A DNA stretch of 14,736 nt, from contig JAHHTT010000055.1 of NCBI GenBank assembly GCA_020024465.1, positions 1 through 14,736 on the forward strand. The letters are read 5' to 3'. The notes beneath the pieces were generated by a model that was not told where the DNA came from, made no database searches, and was given only the letters and a program-made list of their open reading frames with translations. Positions 1 to 6,745 of this stretch are shown here, piece after piece; position 1 is the stretch's first letter, and each line of letters starts with the position of its first letter. Source of the stretch: Odoribacter sp. (GTDB lineage Bacteria; Bacteroidota; Bacteroidia; Bacteroidales; Marinifilaceae). A program made the translations under genes and the position numbers.

Positions 1-1
1 G

Positions 2-259
2 TGTTTAGGATCTTTTACAAATTATAATATTGCTAATAATTTAAAAAAATATATGTCTACTAAATTTTTTAGATTTCTTTTACTACAAGCACTAACTTCA
101 ATTAATATATCAAAAGACAAATTTATATTTATACCAATTCAAGACTTTTCAAAACTTTGGACAGATGAAAAACTTTATAAAAAATACAATTTATCCGAAG
201 AAGAAATTAATTTTATAGAATCAATGATAAAACCAATGGATTTGGGTGGTGATGAGTAA
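2..259 (+). CDS. C-terminal end of an Eco57I-like adenine-specific DNA methyltransferase (5' end outside window)
   Basis: The frame is open from base 2, so this is the tail of a longer gene and not a 68-residue protein starting at the ATG at 53. The visible 85 residues include GSFTNYNIANNLKKYMST, FFRFLL, then WTDEKLYKKYNLSEEEINFI and IKPMD near the end. This pattern is typical of the extreme C-terminus of Eco57I-type N6-adenine methyltransferases of RM systems (family knowledge; no catalytic motif is inside the window). Its stop codon overlaps the ATG of the helicase-nuclease gene (TAATG), which implies translational coupling and a shared RM function, with this protein providing methylation. 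It could instead be the tail of a combined methylase-endonuclease polypeptide; the missing upstream part would decide. Confidence 0.65.
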   Translation, partial: CLGSFTNYNIANNLKKYMSTKFFRFLLLQALTSINISKDKFIFIPIQDFSKLWTDEKLYKKYNLSEEEINFIESMIKPMDLGGDE

Positions 260-3177
260 TGGCAGACTTAACCAATTTACAGAGCTTTTTACATAACAGA
301 ACAAAGTCACACCCTATGATTTATGCTTATGAGGATATATCATATCCAGGTTGTCTGAAAGTTGGCTATACATCAGTCGATATTGATAAACGTGTTGCTC
401 AACAATATCCTACAAAACGTCCCGATGGAAAAGTACCGTACAAAATTGTATTGCGTGAATCTGCTATGTACTCAGACGGAACAAGCTTTACAGATCATGA
501 CGTACACTTGATGTTAAAGCGTAAAAATATTGAGTGTGTTGGTGGCGAATGGTACAGATGTTCTGTTAATGATGTAAAAGCGGCTGTTATAGCAGTTAAA
601 AATCATACTCAAAATACTGAAAACCGTACCCAAACATTCAGTATGCGTCCTGAACAGGAAGAAGCTGTCAAAATGACAATGAATTATTACAAATCGGCTT
701 ATGAGGAAGGCTCAACACGTACGCCAAAATTTTTATGGAATGCAAAAATGCGTTTTGGCAAAACCTTCGCCGCATACGAGCTTGCAAAAAAAATGAACTT
801 TCAACGTGTGCTTGTCCTTACGTTTAAGCCTGCCGTTCAAGTGGCTTGGCGTGAAGATTTGGTGACTCACGTTGACTTTGAAGGTTGGCAGTTTATTGCG
901 CGTGACAATAACAATTTGCAAGATACCATTGACTTGCAATACATACGGGCTAATAAGACAAAACCCATTGTCTGCTTTGGTTCTTTCCAAGACTTCTTGG
1001 GTGTAAACCGTGAAACAGGCGGTATTAAGGCAAATAACGAATGGGTTCACGAAACAAACTGGGATTTGGTTATATTTGATGAATATCACTTTGGCGCATG
1101 GAAAACAAATGCAAAAAATCTGTTTGAAAATGACGAAGAAAGTCAAGATGATTTATCAAAGTACGATAGAAATGATGCGCTTGACGAAACCTGGCTACCG
1201 ATTACTACATCATACTATCTTTTTTTATCAGGCACTCCATTCAGAGCTTTAAACAGTGGCGAATTTATTGAAGAACAAATTTACAACTGGACTTATTCCG
1301 ATGAGCAAAGAGCAAAAAATTCTTGGGTTGGTCCAAACAATCCCTACTCTGCTCTTCCAAAAATGATTATGATGACATACAAAATTCCCGACAGCATACA
1401 GAAAATAGCTAAGCAGGGCGAATTTGATGAATTTGACTTAAATTTGTTTTTTAAAGCTGAGGGTGACGGAGAAAACGCAAAATTCAAATATGAGGACTAT
1501 GTTCAAAAATGGCTTGACCTAATACGTGGAGCTTTCCTTGAAACAACCGTTGATGAATTAAAGCAAGGCGCAAAAAAACCGCCTATGCCTTTTTCTGATG
1601 TTACTCTTTTAAATGTTCTGTCCCACACTCTTTGGTATTTGCCAAATGTCGCATCGTGCTACGCTATGGGTAATTTGTTAAGGCAGAAACAAAACACTTT
1701 TTTTAATGACTATAAAGTAAATGTCTGCGCAGGTACAAAAGCCGGTATTGGCGTGGCAGCTCTTGAACCTGTTCAAAAATCTATGGGTGATCCGCTTTCA
1801 ACAAAAACCATAACCCTGTCTTGTGGCAAGCTAATGACAGGCGTAACGGTTAAGCCGTGGACGGGTATATTTATGCTTTGTAATTTATCAAGTCCCGAAA
1901 CATATTTTCAGGCGGCGTTCCGTGTGCAATCACCTTGGGAGATAAAGACCGAAAAAGGTGAAAAAGAAATTGTAAAGCACGAATGTTATGTGTTCGATTT
2001 CGCACTTGACAGAGCGCTCCGACAAATATCAGATTACAGTTGCAGATTGAATGTAAACGAAAATAATCCCGAAAAGAAAGTTGGAGACTTCATAAGCTTC
2101 TTACCTGTACTTGCCTATGACGGAAGCGGTATGCGACAGGTAAACGCAGGAGAAATTCTTGATATTGCAATGGCTGGTACATCGGCAACTCTTCTTGCCA
2201 AACGTTGGGAATCAGCATTACTTGTAAATGTAGATAACGATACTCTTGCCCGATTACTTGCAAGTAAAGACGCTATGGACGCTCTTATGCGTATTGAAGG
2301 ATTCCGTAGTTTAAATGCTGATATTGCGACTATTATAAACAAATCGGAAGCAGTTAAAAAAGCAAAAAAAGATAATGAACACCCTACCGAAAAGCAAAAG
2401 AAAGAACTTAGCGAAGCAGAAAAAGAATATAAATCAAAGCGGAAAATGATACAGGAAAAGCTAATAAAATTTGCGACAAGAGTTCCTGTATTTATGTATT
2501 TAACAGACTATCGTGAATATAGCTTGAAAGATGTAATCACACAGCTTGAACCGGATTTATTCAGAAAGGTAACAGGACTGACTGTAAAGGATTTTGATTT
2601 GTTTGTATCTATTGGTGTATTTAATGAATCCCTTATGAATGATGCAGTATATAAATTCAAGCGTTATGAGGACGCAAGTCTTTTGTATACGGGTATCGAC
2701 AGACACGCAGGAGAAAACGTCGGTCTATACAGTACTGTTCTTTCACGTGAAGATTATGATTCTATGAACACTATGTTTGCAAAATCCATGATTGTGGCAA
2801 AACGTGATATAAATGATATTACCAATAAACCATATTACGAAAGTGAAACAAAAGAAGAAAAAGTAGTTACTCCACAAAAGCAAGTATCAAAACCAAAATC
2901 ACACAATAACAGCGTATATATTCCAAGGCAAAATACAACTTCCACATACAAACCTGCTTTTATTCCGCCAACACCGAAGCCTGCTATTCCAAATGCTAAA
3001 CCAAAAATCGATTACACAAAAGTAAAAGTTGGCGCAACAGTTACTCATAAAGCTTTTGGGAAAGGAAAAATTACATCACTGTCTATCAAAAACAGCAAGA
3101 TAACGGTTATATTTGGAGGAAGTGAAAAGACTTTCCAATATCCAAGCGCATTTGAAGATGGGTTTTTGGAGATATAA
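259..3177 (+). CDS. GIY-YIG nuclease / SF2 helicase fusion, restriction component
   Basis: A 972-residue protein predicted to translocate on and cut DNA that its partner methyltransferase has not modified. Residues 20-105 resemble a GIY-YIG domain of the T5orf172/MUG113 type: IYAY at 21-24, KVGYT at 34-38, a candidate catalytic Arg at 45 and Glu97 in GGEWYR. Residues 128-590 are an SF2 helicase: a Walker A variant NAKMRFGKT (161-169) that keeps the Lys-Thr but lacks the usual Gly-rich loop, DEYH (274-277), SGTPF (324-328), TGVTV (527-531) and QAAFRVQ (551-557) as motif VI. A Lys-rich helical stretch lies near 700-740. A Pro/Ser/Lys linker at about 865-920 leads to a small C-terminal domain with VGATVTHKAFGKGKI, which resembles the C-terminal Tudor-like domain of PcrA/UvrD. 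The start overlaps the upstream methylase stop by one base. The domains are read by eye; their coupling as one restriction enzyme is inferred. Confidence 0.8.
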   Translation: MADLTNLQSFLHNRTKSHPMIYAYEDISYPGCLKVGYTSVDIDKRVAQQYPTKRPDGKVPYKIVLRESAMYSDGTSFTDHDVHLMLKRKNIECVGGEWYRCSVNDVKAAVIAVKNHTQNTENRTQTFSMRPEQEEAVKMTMNYYKSAYEEGSTRTPKFLWNAKMRFGKTFAAYELAKKMNFQRVLVLTFKPAVQVAWREDLVTHVDFEGWQFIARDNNNLQDTIDLQYIRANKTKPIVCFGSFQDFLGVNRETGGIKANNEWVHETNWDLVIFDEYHFGAWKTNAKNLFENDEESQDDLSKYDRNDALDETWLPITTSYYLFLSGTPFRALNSGEFIEEQIYNWTYSDEQRAKNSWVGPNNPYSALPKMIMMTYKIPDSIQKIAKQGEFDEFDLNLFFKAEGDGENAKFKYEDYVQKWLDLIRGAFLETTVDELKQGAKKPPMPFSDVTLLNVLSHTLWYLPNVASCYAMGNLLRQKQNTFFNDYKVNVCAGTKAGIGVAALEPVQKSMGDPLSTKTITLSCGKLMTGVTVKPWTGIFMLCNLSSPETYFQAAFRVQSPWEIKTEKGEKEIVKHECYVFDFALDRALRQISDYSCRLNVNENNPEKKVGDFISFLPVLAYDGSGMRQVNAGEILDIAMAGTSATLLAKRWESALLVNVDNDTLARLLASKDAMDALMRIEGFRSLNADIATIINKSEAVKKAKKDNEHPTEKQKKELSEAEKEYKSKRKMIQEKLIKFATRVPVFMYLTDYREYSLKDVITQLEPDLFRKVTGLTVKDFDLFVSIGVFNESLMNDAVYKFKRYEDASLLYTGIDRHAGENVGLYSTVLSREDYDSMNTMFAKSMIVAKRDINDITNKPYYESETKEEKVVTPQKQVSKPKSHNNSVYIPRQNTTSTYKPAFIPPTPKPAIPNAKPKIDYTKVKVGATVTHKAFGKGKITSLSIKNSKITVIFGGSEKTFQYPSAFEDGFLEI

Positions 3178-3327
3178 TGTTAAAAATATTAAAAAATCAA
3201 CAATTAAATTGCAAATATTCAATTATTCACAGCGACTGTTTTAGTTCTAAAAGCATTTGAGCAAGAATATGCTGACAAAATAAAATGTATTTACATAGAA
3301 CCACAATACACCCTGAATCTTTTATAG
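3177..3327 (+). pseudogene. decayed remnant of a DNA methyltransferase N-terminus (DPPY class)
   Basis: From the ATG at 3177, which overlaps the helicase stop, the reading starts MLKILKNQQLNCKYSIIHSDCF. It then needs a shift by one base near 3243 and continues VLKAFEQEYADKIKCIYIEPQY before a stop at 3325. The joined reading matches the usual start of N6/N4 methyltransferases of type III-like systems: a short lead, a DCF(E)VLK segment, then IYIDPPYNTG. Here the catalytic DPPY has become EPQY and the following NTG is lost, so the fragment cannot be active. It stops about 50 codons in and nothing downstream continues it. Its overlap with the preceding stop suggests that a second methylase once followed the helicase gene. 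The match is by recognition of the motif and not by a database search. Confidence 0.6.
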
Positions 3328-3348
3328 CGGTTAAAAACCGCTTTGTAG
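3326..3348 (+). terminator. Rho-independent terminator after the helicase gene and methylase remnant
   Basis: Perfect 7-bp stem AGCGGTT / AACCGCT (3326-3332 with 3336-3342) closed by an AAA loop and followed by TTTGTAG. It overlaps the stop codon of the decayed methylase and probably ends transcription of the first RM operon. Confidence 0.6.
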
Positions 3349-3444
3349 ATTTTAATATGCAATTTTGCTTACCCACAAAAAATGTCGTTTTACAAATGAC
3401 ATTGGGGTGTGGATAGATGACAGAAGAATAAATAGAAAAAAAGA

Positions 3445-3487
3445 CCTCATTACTTTAGATTTTTTAAGTCTAAAATAATGAGGTTTT
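3445..3487. terminator. strong, probably bidirectional, terminator hairpin
   Basis: Arms CCTCATTA (3445-3452) and TAATGAGG (3476-3483) flank inner arms TTTAGA (3454-3459) and TCTAAA (3469-3474), with one C/A mismatch between them and a 9-nt loop. TTTT follows on the + strand, and the seven A residues at 3436-3442 give a T-run on the - strand. It separates the first RM operon from the IS200 remnant. Confidence 0.75.
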
Positions 3488-3507
3488 GATTGGCGCCGAA
3501 AAGGCAT

Positions 3508-3690
3508 GAAAAAACCCCCAGTTCAACTGGGAGTAAGAAAAAAACTTATAGTAAAAAAGATAATCCTCCTATGATAAAATAAAATCAAATGGTCTGGCAA
3601 CCAAATAAAAAACATAGGAGGATTTGTCATGAAAGACATAAATAGTTTATCACATTCAAGCTGGAGATGCAAATATCATATAGTATTTGC
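3508..3690 (+). mobile_element. IS200-type insertion sequence, left-end fragment with truncated tnpA
   Basis: The fragment has the three marks of an IS200 left end. First, a subterminal hairpin, CCCAGTT / AACTGGG at 3517-3531. Second, a 12-bp stem between 3562-3573 and 3613-3624 that buries the Shine-Dalgarno AGGAGGA, the known IS200 way of holding down transposase translation. Third, an ATG at 3629 starting MKDINSLSHSSW and then CKYHIVFA, the canonical start of the Y1 transposase TnpA. After residue 21 the sequence no longer matches the family (PKYRRK is expected), so tnpA is cut at about 3690. The HUH and Tyr catalytic residues are missing. The exact left tip was judged from the hairpin and may be off by several bases. 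Confidence 0.75.
3562..3624 (+). promoter_or_regulatory. IS200 leader stem sequestering the tnpA ribosome binding site
   Basis: AATCCTCCTATG (3562-3573) is the exact reverse complement of CATAGGAGGATT (3613-3624). The right arm contains the AGGAGGA ribosome binding site of the ATG at 3629, so the folded leader would block ribosome entry. A smaller GGT/ACC hairpin sits in the loop. It now precedes only the 21-codon tnpA stump. Confidence 0.7.
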
Positions 3691-4206
3691 AATGGTATTT
3701 TTAATCACACATCGCTGTGTGAATTTCATCAGGGTAAGTTACTGCTTCATTTAACGATACCTTTTGAAGAAAAGCCTAGAAGCAATCTTCCCTGTGATAA
3801 TCTCAGGTATTACCGTCAGCGAAAACAGATGACAACAAGGCAGTTAGCGGAAAAGTTGGATATTGTACCAGCAACTGTTGTGATGTATGAAAATGGAAAA
3901 CACCCAATTCCGTATGATGTTGCCATCAGATTGGCGGAGACGTTAGGGATCGAACCAGCCTTACTGTATGATGATTTCTCGAGTTTCCTTGCGGTACCCT
4001 ATACCAAAGCCTTAAAAAGACTAAGGACAGCGTTAGGACTGTCACAGAAGGTTTTTGCACAGCAAATGGGAATTATACCAAGTTACTACTACAAACTCGA
4101 AGAAGGGAACCGTAGACCGTCAAGGAAACTATATCAGCAGATATGTTCCACACTAAATGAGATCAATCCACAAACTTCACTTTTAAGTGAGAATCTCTTA
4201 AAATGA
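3667..4206 (+). CDS. tandem helix-turn-helix (XRE-like) DNA-binding protein
   Basis: A 179-residue reading with two HTH_3-type units: about residues 46-98 (LRYYRQRKQMTTRQLAEKL, then MYENGKHPIP and LAETLGIEP) and about 116-165 (LKRLRTALGLSQKVFAQQM, then YYKLEEGNRRPS). It probably binds DNA and may regulate the mobile module, since its stop overlaps the region leading into tnpV (ATGA). The start is doubtful. The ATG at 3667 lies in the IS200 fragment in a frame different from tnpA, so the first 8 or so residues are IS-derived. The next in-frame ATG (3829) lies inside the first HTH. No ribosome binding site stands out before either. The gene may be 5'-truncated, or its native start may be supplied only when the element is in another location or circular. 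Confidence 0.65.
   Translation: MQISYSICNGIFNHTSLCEFHQGKLLLHLTIPFEEKPRSNLPCDNLRYYRQRKQMTTRQLAEKLDIVPATVVMYENGKHPIPYDVAIRLAETLGIEPALLYDDFSSFLAVPYTKALKRLRTALGLSQKVFAQQMGIIPSYYYKLEEGNRRPSRKLYQQICSTLNEINPQTSLLSENLLK
3705..3722. repeat. 7-bp inverted repeat next to the IS200 junction
   Basis: TCACACA (3705-3711) and TGTGTGA (3716-3722) around a TCGC loop, 15 bases inside the point where IS200 similarity ends. It could be part of the recombinase attachment site of the element, or a local hairpin without function. Confidence 0.4.
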
Positions 4207-4238
4207 AGTTGTACGATAAAATGATTGGAGGAATGATT

Positions 4239-4589
4239 ATGGAACAGAATTTCATCTACACTCGTTGCGGTGATTATCTCATCCCTAATATTCGGTTGCA
4301 GTATACAGACGATAAGCTACTTGGAAAATATGGGAAGATGCGTAGAGCATTTCTTGAGGAAAACAATCAAATGCTATTGAATGACTTGATTCTGACAGAG
4401 AGGCTATTTCCGCATCTGTGGGAGATTGATAAAACGGCACATCGCAGAGTAGAGCAGCTGATGACTGAATTACTTAAGAGGAATCCGACACCAGATAAAG
4501 CTACCCATCAAATGGAATGGGTACAGCACATGAATTCAATTAAGGCACAGGCAGAAGAAATAGTTTTGACAGAGTTAATTTATAATTGA
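4239..4589 (+). CDS. tnpV: TnpV-family transposon protein
   Basis: A 116-residue protein starting MEQNFIYTRCGDYLIP, with the internal YGKMRRAFLEENNQ, LLNDLILTERLFPHLWEID and MEWVQHMNSIKAQAEEIVLTE that I associate with the TnpV family first named in Tn4451. It is a small helical protein; its biochemical role is not established, but it marks serine-recombinase mobile elements of Clostridia. I chose the ATG at 4239 because GGAGGA lies at 4227-4232; the ATGs at 4203 and 4233 are in frame but badly placed for that site. It follows the tandem-HTH gene directly and is followed by a hairpin, so the two genes look like a short operon. Confidence 0.8.
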   Translation: MEQNFIYTRCGDYLIPNIRLQYTDDKLLGKYGKMRRAFLEENNQMLLNDLILTERLFPHLWEIDKTAHRRVEQLMTELLKRNPTPDKATHQMEWVQHMNSIKAQAEEIVLTELIYN

Positions 4590-4595
4590 GCAAAA

Positions 4596-4626
4596 ATGGG
4601 TTGCTTTGAGTAGCAGCCCATTATTT
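4596..4626 (+). terminator. hairpin terminator after tnpV
   Basis: Ten-pair stem ATGGGTTGCT / AGCAGCCCAT (4596-4605 with 4612-4621, one G-T pair) with a TTGAGT loop, followed by TATTTATG. The T-tract is weak, but the position 7 bases after the tnpV stop fits a terminator that insulates the next operon. Confidence 0.55.
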
Positions 4627-4711
4627 ATGTGGAAATACAGTTCTTGAATTGTAAAAAGCACAATGTAACAATACTGATCTTATCCTATCTGGAGGTAAAG
4701 AAGTAGGTCTG

Positions 4712-4740
4712 TTGACACGGATAAGAAAAGAGTATAAAAT
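4712..4740 (+). promoter_or_regulatory. sigma-A-type promoter of the RM operon
   Basis: A perfect -35 box TTGACA (4712-4717) is followed, after 17 bases, by TAAAAT (4735-4740), a five-of-six match to TATAAT. The start of transcription would be near 4747, about 34 bases before the XRE start codon. This is the only strong promoter ahead of the XRE-hsd operon. Confidence 0.75.
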
Positions 4741-4764
4741 AAGTATGTAAGCTAACTAACTTAT
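4739..4764. promoter_or_regulatory. candidate operator dyad at the RM operon promoter
   Basis: ATAAGT (4739-4744) and ACTTAT (4759-4764) form an inverted repeat overlapping the -10 edge and the transcription start. A second dyad, CTTATCC (4679-4685) and GGATAAG (4719-4725), brackets the -35 box. Such sites would suit self-repression by the XRE protein encoded next, but short AT-rich repeats also arise by chance. Confidence 0.3.
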
Positions 4765-4780
4765 AATAGAGGTGATGAAG

Positions 4781-5161
4781 GTGGATGATTTGAATTTGAA
4801 AACAGAAAATGCTGAGTTCGGTCAATATTTGCGTTCTGTTCGACAAGCTAAAAAAATATCGATTCGTCAACTTGCAAAAGCGGTGAGTAAAACACCTACA
4901 TATATCAGTGATATTGAAAAGGGTAATAATAAACCTCCTGAAAGAGAATTATTAGATAAAATAATTGCAGCATTGCAATTGACAAATCTCCCGAATGTAA
5001 GAAACACGCTATATGATTTGGCTGCAAAAGAAAGAAAAGATGTTCCGGCAGACATTAAAGAATATCTTATGGAAAATGAATCAATATTAAGAATTATTAG
5101 AACAGCGAAAGAAAGTCCAAATGAAAAACAAATTTGGGCGAAAGTATCGCAGATTATTTAA
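4781..5161 (+). CDS. XRE-family transcriptional regulator of the RM operon
   Basis: A 126-residue protein with one N-terminal HTH_3 domain at about residues 14-68: FGQYLRSVRQAKKISIRQLA, then TYISDIEKGNNKPP. A helical C-terminal tail carries ADIKEYLMENESILRIIRTA. I chose the GTG at 4781 because AGAGGTGA (4768-4775) lies 5 bases upstream; the GTG at 4772 and the ATG at 4775 overlap that site. Its stop is 17 bases before hsdM, and the promoter lies just upstream, so it is the first gene of the operon. By analogy with controller proteins of RM systems it probably sets restriction and methylation levels (inference). It differs from the tandem-HTH protein upstream. Confidence 0.8.
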   Translation: MDDLNLKTENAEFGQYLRSVRQAKKISIRQLAKAVSKTPTYISDIEKGNNKPPERELLDKIIAALQLTNLPNVRNTLYDLAAKERKDVPADIKEYLMENESILRIIRTAKESPNEKQIWAKVSQII

Positions 5162-5178
5162 TGGTGGAGGAGAAAGAA

Positions 5179-6744
5179 ATGGCTGAATTAAGAAAAGAAG
5201 ATTTGTGGGTAATGGCGGATAAACTTCGCAATAATATGGATTCGGCAGAATATAAGCATGTATGTCTTGGACTTATATTCCTAAAATATATTTCTGATAG
5301 TTTTGAACGAGCTTATCAAGAAGTCTCTCAAGATGAATATGCTGATCCAGAAGATAGAGATGAATATCTTGCTAAAAATGTGTTTTGGGTGCCACAGGAA
5401 GCACGTTGGGAAACTATTAAAAACAGTGCCAAAGATCCGACAATTGGTCAGGTTATCGACAATGCTATGTACGTGATTGAAAAGGAAAACTCTTCTCTTC
5501 GTGGTGTACTTCCTAAAGATTTTGCAAGAGCATCTTTGGATAAACGCTCTTTAGGAGAACTGGTAGATTTATTATCTGAACTTGAAATTGGCAATGATAA
5601 AAATAAAGATACATTAGGCTCTGTATACGAATATTTTCTTGGAAAGTTTGCACGTGCTGAGGGTAAATTGGGCGGAGAATTCTACACTCCACGTAGTGTA
5701 GTTGAGTTGATTGTAGCTATGATTGAGCCTCATGATGGTCGTGTTTATGACCCTTGCTGTGGTTCTGGCGGTATGTTTGTACAGAGTGAACGCTTTGTAG
5801 AGGACAGAGAAGGACGAATTGATGGTCAATTAGCCATTTATGGTCAGGAATCCAATTATAATACTTGGAAACTTTGTAAAATGAATCTTGCTATCCGTGG
5901 AATAGAAGCAAACCTTGGTCAGCAAAATGCGGATTCCTTTCATAATGATCAGCACAAGAGTTTAAAGGCAGATTATATTATGGCAAATCCTCCTTTTAAT
6001 ATCAGTGACTGGGGCGGAGAACGTTTAATAGATGATCCAAGATGGAGTAAATACGGCATTCCGCCTACAGGTAATGCCAACTATGCGTGGATTTTACACA
6101 TGCTTTATCACTTGGCACCAAGCGGAACAGCAGGTTTTGTGTTGGCAAACGGTTCACTTTCATCTTCTACAATCAGTGAATACAATATTCGTAAAAACTT
6201 AATTGAAGACGATAAGATAGATTGCATTGTTACTTTGCCTGGTGGATTGTTCTCAACAACATCGATTCCTGTTTGTTTATGGTTTATGGCTCGCAATAAG
6301 CTGAAAAATGGGCACCGTGATCGCCATGGAGAAATTCTGTTTATTGATGCCAGAAATATGGAAACGGAACCTTATGAGGACAGCCGTACTCAGAGACAAC
6401 TGACTGCAAAAACTATTGATGAAATCACTTCTGCATATCATTCTTTTCGTAATCATGAAAAGAAAGCAATAAAGGCAGATGGTACAGAGATTGAATATGC
6501 CGATAAGCAAGGATTTTGGAAAATAGCAACATTGGAAGAAATTTGTGAAAAAGATTATAATTTAGCTCCTGCGAGTTATGTAGGTGTTGTTTCTATAGAA
6601 GAAGACACGGAACCTTTCGATGAAAAAATGAAAAGATTGACAAAGAAATTATATAAAGTAATAGATGAATCTCAAAAGCTTGATGAAGAAATTATGCATC
6701 AATTAAATGAAATGGGATGGAACCAAGATTTCAAGGAGGAATAA
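5179..6744 (+). CDS. hsdM: type I restriction-modification methyltransferase subunit HsdM
   Basis: A 521-residue N6-adenine methyltransferase subunit that, with HsdS, methylates the recognition site using S-adenosylmethionine. The HsdM N-terminal helical domain covers about residues 5-135 (LWVMADKLRNNMDSAEYKH, FLKYISDSFE). GGEFYTPR lies at 165-172, SAM-binding motif I is DPCCGSGGMF (191-200) and catalytic motif IV is NPPF (270-273). The length is nearly that of EcoR124I HsdM, which points to type IC. The ATG at 5179 has GGAGGAG 7 bases upstream; an in-frame ATG at 5161 overlaps the regulator stop (TAATG) and would add six residues. It is followed at once by hsdS, whose ribosome binding site lies inside this gene. 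It appears intact. Confidence 0.95.
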   Translation: MAELRKEDLWVMADKLRNNMDSAEYKHVCLGLIFLKYISDSFERAYQEVSQDEYADPEDRDEYLAKNVFWVPQEARWETIKNSAKDPTIGQVIDNAMYVIEKENSSLRGVLPKDFARASLDKRSLGELVDLLSELEIGNDKNKDTLGSVYEYFLGKFARAEGKLGGEFYTPRSVVELIVAMIEPHDGRVYDPCCGSGGMFVQSERFVEDREGRIDGQLAIYGQESNYNTWKLCKMNLAIRGIEANLGQQNADSFHNDQHKSLKADYIMANPPFNISDWGGERLIDDPRWSKYGIPPTGNANYAWILHMLYHLAPSGTAGFVLANGSLSSSTISEYNIRKNLIEDDKIDCIVTLPGGLFSTTSIPVCLWFMARNKLKNGHRDRHGEILFIDARNMETEPYEDSRTQRQLTAKTIDEITSAYHSFRNHEKKAIKADGTEIEYADKQGFWKIATLEEICEKDYNLAPASYVGVVSIEEDTEPFDEKMKRLTKKLYKVIDESQKLDEEIMHQLNEMGWNQDFKEE

Positions 6745-6745
6745 G

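Noticed and set aside
733..1146. 137-codon - strand ORF inside the helicase gene
   Set aside because: It is antisense to conserved helicase motifs, has no ribosome binding site and encodes a Cys/Phe-rich low-complexity peptide typical of a shadow frame.
5134..5178. Longer N-terminus for HsdM
   Set aside because: It would overlap the regulator gene without a ribosome binding site; GGAGGAG before 5179 and the family's usual N-terminus support the shorter form.
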